DNA of 64,000 nucleotides from Morinoia aosen (Eukaryota; Arthropoda; Malacostraca; Amphipoda; Talitridae): assembly GCA_030386875.1 (NCBI GenBank), contig CM059575.1:42686859-42750858 (forward strand), given 5' to 3'. Made by a program: the position numbers and the translations under genes. Under the pieces are notes generated by a model. That model did not search any database, was not told the origin of the DNA, and worked only from the letters and a program-made list of their open reading frames with translations. Positions 56,693 through 64,000 of this stretch are shown here, piece by piece; within the stretch, counting starts at the first letter, position 1; every line of letters starts with the position of its first letter.

Positions 56693-57388
56693 GATGAATT
56701 GAAATAATCACTGACAATATAGCTACTTCCCACCAAAGCTGATGAACACTGTCTCCTTCGTGCATTAGTTCACCAGCTCATCACACAAACATTTTCAAAA
56801 TGGAATTACCGTGCTTTAAAGGCGGCAATAAAAACAGAGAGCATAGCAGCGGAAACCACTGGAGTAAGTTTTTGACAAAAAATGCGGCAACCTTCCTAGG
56901 TTCGGAAATAAATACATTGACAAAAACACTTTGATCATGCTGCCGGAGACCTAAATTCACAAATTATAACAAATATGACTGGTAATAAAAATCTCATCTT
57001 CGATGAAAAAGGACATGGTGTTTAGAAGAAGACCCCTCACCAGAGTTATCGACTAATAACCGTCAGCTTATGCTACACCAAGAAAAAAAACGATGACTAT
57101 TCTGCCCTTGTTGCAGAAAACATGAATCAGACTGAAGTCAAATCATCTTCATGACAAAATACTCTTGCCCAGTTAAATAGAAGTCTCTCAAATATATCCG
57201 ACGCTAGATCAAACACCCTGGGAAACACTGTCAAGATCGATGAATCCACGAAACGGTCACCAGGAAAAAACAACTTTGCTGCCCCCTAATAAGCGCCCTA
57301 ATAAAGATAATGCTAAAATGAAATACAGTAGATTGAAGCTCAAAGCCTAGATGATATACTGGATGACATCAGAATAATGTTGGGCACT
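56690..57388 (+). mobile_element. Decayed OTU-LINE copy, part 1
   Basis: Matches 39550-40245 of the full LINE at about 70-75% by eye, covering the OTU domain and the linker: CCCACCAAAGCTGATG, CAAAATGGAATTAC, AAACACCCTGGGAAACA. The OTU frame has indels, but the TGACAAA after the OTU region is kept (57152). It breaks off at GGGCACTGAAGA, resumes near 61510, and is thus split by about 4.1 kb of later insertions. Confidence 0.85.
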
Positions 57389-57500
57389 GAAGACAACAAC
57401 AACAAAAACAAAACCGTTTATTTCCAAGTTGTCACATGAGATACATATGCCAACATATTGGCTTTTAAAAGTTCCTTAATATAAGACGTCCTAAAACAAA
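57389..57500 (-). mobile_element. Antisense OTU-LINE 3' end inserted in the relic
   Basis: Reads on the minus strand as GGAAATAAACGGTTTTG followed by a (GTT)n tail, like the LINE 3' terminus. It continues, after the minisatellite block, at 58577-59060. Confidence 0.65.
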
Positions 57501-57503
57501 AGA

Positions 57504-57934
57504 TCCATACGAGGAGTATTAATTGACAAACCATCCGAGGTGTAAAAATAGATAAGCCATACGAGGCATAATAATCGACAAACTATACGAGGTGTGCTAA
57601 TAGATAAACTATCAGAGGTGTACAAATAGATAGACCATACGAGGCATATTAATAGACATAATATACGAGGCGTACTATAATAGACAAGCCACACGTGGTG
57701 TGCTAATAGTCTAACAAAGTTCCATACGAGGAATACTAATTGACAAACCATACGAGGTGTACAAATAGATAAGCCGTACGAGGCATAATAATAGACAAAC
57801 TATACGAGATGTAATATTAGACAATACTATCATAGGTGTACAGATAGATAGACCATACGAGGCATATTAATAGAAAAAATATACGAGGCGTACTAATAGA
57901 CAAACAATACGGGTCGTGCTAATAGTTTAACTCT
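57504..57934. repeat. Higher-order minisatellite, 2 x 217 bp
   Basis: Basic units of about 30 bp (CATACGAGGTGTACTAATAG plus ACAAAC) are arranged in two super-units, 57504-57720 and 57721-57934. Unit k of the first matches unit k of the second better than its neighbours. It lies inside an antisense LINE 3' UTR. Confidence 0.9.
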
Positions 57935-58576
57935 GTCAAGGGTAGTTGAATGAGAAATGAGAAATATTATCTCTTGGTGTTATGTTGTGCGCTAGCGGAA
58001 TTTCTATCTTCGCTATCTTCGCTTCGGCACAACATAGAACGGTAGGCGCAAGGATTCCAAAAGAAGTCTAGGTTTCTTCGGTTTTATTTCTTATCCAAGC
58101 GACTCCGTGAATCTGCCCAGAAAGGTATGATTCAGAGTCGGACCACGAATTGCATGACAAGAGAAGCCTAATTCAAGATCATAGTCGAATGATTAACTGA
58201 TGTATATAGCCACCGCACAACAAGAAAGTTAAACTCACACCTCAAGGGTACACGAGAAATAGCTGAGTGGGACATAAGAGGCCATAGAATAGTAGCACAT
58301 AAAAAGAGAATTCACCGCCCTGCTAACGACGTAGCACAACAATTCGCGTTACCATTGCTAGTATTATTATATAAGAAAGTTTTAGCCTCCCTTGACCGCG
58401 ACAAAGGTGTCCCAAGAGAGGAAAGAGGAAGGCACCATCTAGCGTGTAGTTGGGGGGAACGCGGAATCTACGCACAAGGTGCACAGGAACAGTGGGCTGG
58501 GAAATAAGTTCACAGACAAGAAAGGTTTCAGTTGCATCGACAGGGAAGAAAAATAAGTCTCTAGTCGAGTTACACA
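57935..58576. other. Insert between LINE 3' UTR pieces
   Basis: Carries a perfect 10-bp stem TATGTTGTGC / GCACAACATA (57981-57990 and 58027-58036) and a reversed copy of the GGGAGGCTTAAACT-type repeat near 58377-58450. No gene. Confidence 0.5.
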
Positions 58577-59060
58577 TTTAGAAAGAACACATTTATGATA
58601 TACGCACACGAATATTGTAAACTCGTGTCACTAGTCGAAGGGAATGATTGAGGGCAATGTACTCCTAATCTTGCCCAATCTACATTCGATAATACATGTA
58701 ATGATAGCTATGAGAGACAGCGCAATTTCATGGACGATGCATTTCCATTGTGAGGTGAAAACACTTTTGATAGTTTATATGTACATGACATAAACTTCGT
58801 AATCCTTGACGCCAGGCAATAATACATGAATCGCTTGTTTCGGCCAATGTTCAAAGTGTCCTTTTAAGGATGCACAAAGTTATATACATGAATGTACATC
58901 CGTATCCAACAATCTTAACACAGCGGTCATTAGTCAATAAGCACTTTATTTGAACAAAGGTGGACGATCGCACAACAAGTTTATAGTTTTCACATGAATG
59001 CTTCACAATATAAAGAGATGACGAGTTAGGTAACATCACAAGTTGAAAGAGGATACTCTA
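58577..59060 (-). mobile_element. Antisense OTU-LINE 3' UTR remnant
   Basis: Corresponds to the reverse complement of 44680-45240 (AACTCGTGTCACTAGTCGAA, GATTGAGGGCAATGTACTCC, AGATGACGAGTTAGGTAA) with many differences, so it is older than the copies at 36.9-47.3 kb. Confidence 0.82.
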
Positions 59061-59069
59061 AAATACTTA

Positions 59070-60400
59070 CAGACGATGAGGAAAGGTCCCTCAGTTTAGA
59101 CCTGTGACAGCTTATTTTAGTCTGCCAAATAAGTGCCTACTCTAGCTTTCTTTACCCTATCTGTGGAAAAGAGACAGCAAAAATTAGGTCTCTAAAGCAG
59201 GGGCAAGTCACTCAGGTCATCAAATCAACCATTATCAATAAATTCTATTATAAAAAAAATGAGAGAGGCAAGTACACGTTTGTCAACGTCGCTTTGAAAA
59301 CACAAATCATATGAGCTAGTGGTCTCAAATTTCTGCGCCTATTCTCAGTCTACTGAATGCCGTAACTTTAGGCTTCCACCTTGCTGACTGGCGCAACTTG
59401 CCCAGCACAGCTCATAGGTAAGAAGCCAATCGACTAAATTTATTTTACTTGCTTCACGTCTTTCTATTAATGAATGTTATAAATAATACAAAGACAAGAA
59501 ATAATACAAAGACAAGAAAAATCATGTTCCCAAGTTGGTGCAAGTCTGGCACGACGTAAATAATACAAAGGCAAGAAAATCATATTCCCAAGTTGGTACA
59601 AGTCCAGCACGACGTGCCATGAATTTTTCAATATCAACAACTGATGTCTAATCCATGGAAGAATCACCATAGTTTTTATTTTCAGTTCACAAATCTTTCA
59701 ATAGTGAAGCAGTGGTTGGTTTGTATTATCAAATAAATATAAATTGTGCTATCTTGTGTTAATCTATGAAATGTAATAAACTTCAAGTAATCCTCTGTGT
59801 CAAACTAAAAGGCATTGAAATGTCAGTCTCTCCATGTTGCATTTACTGCCCATGACACTGTTTACAATATTATATATGACAACATAGCTTACATGGCTTG
59901 GCTATTATGCAAATTTTGCTGAGCAAAAAAAACATTTGGACATTAACACAAAATCACTTGGAGCAGTGAGATAGAGATAGGAAAGTTCATTAGTAAATTC
60001 ACAGTGTTCAGCTAAAATACCGTTAAACCAGAACCTGACTAATTCCCAGCATTACACTGCAGCTTACTGGCTACACCGAAAGAAAACACCAGACCCTACC
60101 CAACTGTAATGGCTAGTCTGACTCAATGCAGGTGGGTTTGCCGGCCGCCGGGAGCATCCTCGAATGCTCCAGAAACCGGCCGTTCACCGCTATCGAACAC
60201 AAGTCGAGTGAAAACACCCGAAAAATATAGCTAGCGAGGTAACACGTAAATCGAATGAGTTTCCCACTCAAGTTCACTCTCTAACAACACAGAAACTTAA
60301 GATTATCCGGGAACCTGTTCCTCCCACGCACTTCAAACAAATAAAACGTTGGCGTCATTCTTGCGGACGAAGCGCGGATCCGCAAAATGTTGCCGAAACC
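59070..60400. other. No gene seen; small repeats
   Basis: A tandem duplication of about 62 bp (about 59503-59625: AATAATACAAAGRCAAGAAA, then CCCAAGTTGGTRCAAGTC). A GC-rich stem, CGGCCG...GGAGCAT/ATGCTCC...CGGCCG, lies at 60142-60182. Nothing else was supported. Confidence 0.55.
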
Positions 60401-60406
60401 AAACTA

Positions 60407-60598
60407 TCAAAATTCTTTGAATTTTGTCGCGTCTTGCACGACATGACACTTGGATATTTTATATTCCAAGAGATTCCGGTACAGCGCTTCTTGCCTTTTT
60501 CCTACTTCGATAATTTCAACTAAGAACTTGGCAGTTTCGAAGAATTCTTTAGTAGTTTTCGAATTATTTATAAGATCATCGAAGTAGGAAAAATACAA
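60407..60598 (-). mobile_element. Ty3/gypsy reverse-transcriptase fragment
   Basis: The minus strand reads YFDDLINNSKTTKEFFETA and KISKCHVVQDATKFKEF, in the order of the YxDD palm motif and the following KCxF...V/IKFLG block of gypsy reverse transcriptases. It is a short fossil scrap; no other parts were seen nearby. Confidence 0.5.
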
Positions 60599-60604
60599 AA
60601 AAAA

Positions 60605-61505
60605 ACGCTACACCGTACTAGATTGAAACACCACCGTAAATGACAATCAAGTATTGAGAAAAAAAAAGATAGTCTCGAAATAATTTGTAAAGAACATCGC
60701 GCAACACTGCACGCACATCTAGAAATGCGTAAACAAACTTACACTCAAAATTGAAATGCATGGCTTGTTCGGCATACAAATATAGAGATAATTTTTGCAC
60801 GAGTGCTTTATTTCCTTTGTCTGTTTATACTTTTTAATTTCTTCTGTTCACAGAAATGCCCTTCGGGGTCGTGATAGATCGATTTATAAATCATTAAGCA
60901 AGCGCAATCAATTTGTTTATTTCTGAAATTTGGTGCAGTGTTAACTGATCGCAGAGCTGTAGGTAAAATGTAATGTGTCTTGAGGTTTTGCTTTTTATGC
61001 AAAAAGTAGAAATAGAAACAGATATATGTACATGTGCGCATATATGTGTGCGAAACGTGTGCATGTTTACACTGATCCATAAACATTTATGTTTGCGTGC
61101 GCACACGTACATACTCACGCACACACCAACACACATATTCATATATATACGTATTGAAAATGAATATAAGAAAAATGCTAATAGACATGAAAAATAATCG
61201 TACTCTTTCAATATTTAAAATGACAGCCCAAGCTCTGATGAATCGTAAGGAATAACCTGAGGAAAGATAAGGAATAGAAAAGGACCTCGAAAAACGTATA
61301 AATGCAATGGTTTTTTAATTTCCTAAAGGAAATTTTAAGAAAACTCAAGTTACCGCTGAGGAACAACAACAACAAAAAAAACATATATCTTCAATATATC
61401 ATATCATATATCATATCTTCTCGATATTCTCTGCAACATCATGCGGACATGGGTGCATGGGATAAAATGGAGATACAGTGTAGGCCAGTTACCACTCATG
61501 ATTGA
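60605..61505. other. No gene; TG/CA-rich stretch
   Basis: A (TG)n-like stretch at 61015-61150 resembles the low-complexity parts of the OTU-LINE 3' UTR. No supported gene. Confidence 0.4.
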
Positions 61506-61509
61506 CAAA

Positions 61510-61701
61510 TATCTACAAAAGAAATTGACATTTTTTGCATTTCTGAAACACGGTTTGATTTACGAACCCAAAGTTCGTTTTTCAATATTCCTGATTAAGT
61601 GTTGAACTGCTATGATAGCGTTGAAAGTAGCAGAGAAAGTGGACCTTTTATAATCGTGAAAGAAAATTTTTCTTCATCTATACGTTTTGCAATTAAAGTT
61701 A
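61510..61701 (+). mobile_element. Decayed OTU-LINE copy, part 2
   Basis: Matches the endonuclease start, 40240-40420 of the full LINE (GAAATTGACATTTTTTGCAT, ACGAACCCAAAGTTCGTTTT). It directly continues part 1 across the 4.1-kb gap. Confidence 0.82.
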
Positions 61702-62253
61702 AGGCCCCCTCACACGTACAAATTTGTTGGCAGACAATCTGAACTGAATTTATTTTGTCGGTCTCAAGGCCCCTCACACGATGCAAACAACACACTGCAA
61801 ACTTGACAAAGACTGGCGTACGCTTCAGTATACCAGAAGCAGCTAGGTGGAGAGTACGCACAGGAATAGCGACTCCAGACGGCGAGTTTGTACAGTTGAT
61901 AGGATTCGCTATAGTTGCAATGAATAAGAAATAAAAGAGATGCAAAAGCTCGCTCAAAATGGGCTAAAGAATAGTTCCTAAAAGTAGTGAACATACAAAT
62001 AAGAAATTGCTCATTGAAGTGCATATGGAGGGAGAGAGGCAGAGTACAGTCGTGCACCACACGTACACGAAGGCTGGCGTGACACTGACGTGGTGTCAAG
62101 GTTTGCAGGCTTGCAGCCGGTCGCACCAAAATTATCTAGCATGGCTCATCTGCCTCATACAGTCTGTGCCAACCTGAAATGAGCGTACAAACGCACGAAT
62201 TCATCACCAGTTCAGATATGTTTGCAGTTATATTTGCGCGTGTGAGGGGGCCT
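61702..62253. mobile_element. MITE with GGCCCCCTCACAC ends, 552 bp
   Basis: Inverted ends AGGCCCCCTCACACG (left) and CGTGTGAGGGGGCCT (right), inserted within LINE sequence whose two sides match adjacent LINE positions (about 40425 and 40430). A second inward copy of the end motif, AAGGCCCCTCACACG, lies at 61766-61780. Flanks TTA/TTC suggest a 3-bp target like the TWA of PIF/Harbinger; this is tentative. No transposase. Confidence 0.72.
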
Positions 62254-62335
62254 TTCCGAAGTATAGAAATGGCTCAGTTAAAAGAATAAATAACTGAACA
62301 TAAACCCATCATTATCGTCAGTCTTTACAGGTGTG
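62254..62335 (+). mobile_element. Decayed OTU-LINE copy, part 3
   Basis: Matches LINE 40430-40510 (GGCTCAGTTAAAAGAATAAA, CATCATTATCGTCAGTCTTT), continuing part 2 across the MITE. It then stops. Confidence 0.75.
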
Positions 62336-62479
62336 TCTCCCCTCACCCGATGTGCCGCCCTCTATGTGCATAAAAGCCCCGGTCACTCATACCGGGATGA
62401 TAATTGGTTCGTGTCGTCCATAGCACTACCACCTGTCCCCCTCCGCTTGTATCAGTAAACGTAAAACGAGAGGAAGCGT

Positions 62480-64000
62480 TTCCCTATTCCCCCAAGCAGA
62501 TTACCCCGTGGCCCCACGTTCGGGCGCGATATATGGTGGCCAGTATGGGACGTCGGGCTTCAGTTCCTTTGCTTTCTGTCTCGTCAGCGCGATGAATACC
62601 TCAGGCTGTGCTTCTGTCTGCAGCTTGGCGCAACCTCGTGGCTCTTTAGCAGAGAATCGGTCATTATTTGCAGGTAATGCACTTAGGTAGTCGGCAACGA
62701 CGTTATGTCTACCTGGTAAATACTCAACAATAGGATCGAAGGAGTGCACATAATACACTACCTTGCCATCGTAGTATCATCAGGCAATTTTTTTGTAAAG
62801 AGAGGAGAAAGACGCTTGTGATCGGTATAAAGGTAAATTGGATATCCAAGGATTAGGTATATGAAAGCTTTTATTCAAATAGCAAAAAATTCTTTTTGGT
62901 TGTAATAACGCTTTTGGCTAGCATTCACGCTTTTGCTAAAATAAACAACAGGTCGCATAACCTTGTCTCATGTTGCATTAAAACAGCCCTACTCCAGAAT
63001 TTGAAGCGTCCGTAAATAAATGAAATGATTTACTGAAATCAGGTTGTCGTAAGACGGTGTCGGAAGTCTGAGCTGCTTTAATACTGTCAAAACTCGTTTG
63101 ACACTCGTTCGTTCAGTCAAAATCGCTGTTTTTTCGTTAAAGTCTGCCCAAAGGATTCGAAATTGTTATAAACAGAGGAATATATATGTACGGAAATAAT
63201 TAGCCAGACCGAGGAATTGTTGCAATTCCTTCATATTTACTGGTGCTAAGAAACTTTGCAGTTTTTCAGATTGTTTACAAAAGTCTCTTTATTTCTTTCT
63301 TCCCTAATGTCAGTAAAATGTTGATTCTTGGGTCTTGAATACACCAAGATGTCATCGAGAAACACGAAACATAATTTTCCTAATACATATAGGTGTAAGG
63401 ACGGAAGACATCACGTGTTGGAAACGCTCGGACTTGAACTAAGTCCAAAGGGAATTTTTCGGAATTGTTAATTTTCGTAGCTTGCCGTAAACTTTCGGCT
63501 AGGCCACTCTAGTTCTACCTGATGAAATGCAGATCTTAGATCCAATTCTGAGAAAACGCTATTACCACCTAGGGTAAAAAGAATTTCGGATACGACTCCT
63601 TAACTATTATTTTATTTAGAGCCCTAAAATCAATCACTGACCTTATCTCGCCACTCTTCATTTTTACAACAATGACAGGGAAATTGTACTCTGACATAGA
63701 GGGTTCAATAATTCCCTTTGCTAGCATTTGTCTGTTTACCTCAACGAGCTCCTTCTGATATTTATGAGGAATGCGATAGGGCGGGATAGTTAGCACTGGT
63801 GCATCAGGTTTAACACAATGTGGTGCTTGATTACCGCTACACCTATCGTATCGCCTTCTAGTGTTACTACACCACGAAAATTATTTGCAAGTCAATCAGT
63901 AATGGTTTCGCTTCATTATCGTCACAAGTTACGTCATCAATCGTTAACGGACGCCGTACGCCCTTCGGTACAATAGGTGCTTTTGGCACATTCTCAACTT
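62480..64000 (-). mobile_element. Broken Ty3/gypsy element, runs off the edge
   Basis: A fossil on the minus strand: reverse-transcriptase start (YRIPHKYQKELVEVNRQM, IRSVIDFRALNKI, 63790-63580), the FLDDILVYSR palm motif near 63350, and the RNase H end with IVEYLPGRHNVVADYLSALP (about 62720). Beyond the RNase H region at the left, nothing of an integrase was seen. It is broken by several interruptions. Its gag and protease side would lie past the window end. Confidence 0.85.

Overview
The window is eukaryotic, most likely from an arthropod, and a crustacean or other repeat-rich invertebrate would fit. It is AT-rich, has spliced exons and no bacterial-style gene packing, and it is dominated by transposable elements: piggyBac-type, Tc1, pogo-type, hAT, LINE and Ty3/gypsy-like, many inserted into each other. 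No tRNA, rRNA or CRISPR array was seen.

Host genes are few. The clearest is a HAX1-like gene on the minus strand, with three coding exons at 16185-16121, 15942-15731 and 12928-12712. Their splice phases agree and a 29-bp minisatellite lies in the second intron; the C-terminal exons were not found. An unidentified plus-strand gene is suggested by two phase-matched exons at 20333-20398 and 20563 onward, and CCAAT boxes at 20030-20100 lie between it and HAX1. A promoter-like block sits at 1004-1092.

Left third (1-25 kb): fold-back MITEs, a decayed piggyBac transposase (8215-9960) beside a 0.55-kb palindrome, a half Tc1 element, a TTAA-bounded MITE (17294-18133), a pogo-like MITE (18174-18929) and a piggyBac-like element complete at both ends (21531-24776) that carries a LINE fragment.

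Middle (25-37 kb): nested TTAA-bounded elements (25457-31590, 29118-31330, 31628-34097), a Jockey-like LINE with a 12-bp target duplication, a 221-bp hAT MITE, and three copies of a fold-back element. Two of these copies are exactly 675 bp with perfect 8-bp target duplications.

Centre right (36.9-47.3 kb): a near full-length CR1/L2-group LINE with a 615-aa ORF1, an OTU-type cysteine protease domain and an endonuclease-reverse transcriptase. The protease and the endonuclease share one frame, split by a single TGA that a second, decayed copy also has. This LINE sits inside an antisense copy of its own family.

Right (47.4-64 kb): a young non-coding LTR element (two 2015-bp LTRs), a broken antisense Ty3/gypsy-like pol region, decayed pieces of the OTU LINE interrupted by other insertions, a higher-order minisatellite, a MITE and another broken gypsy fragment running off the right edge.
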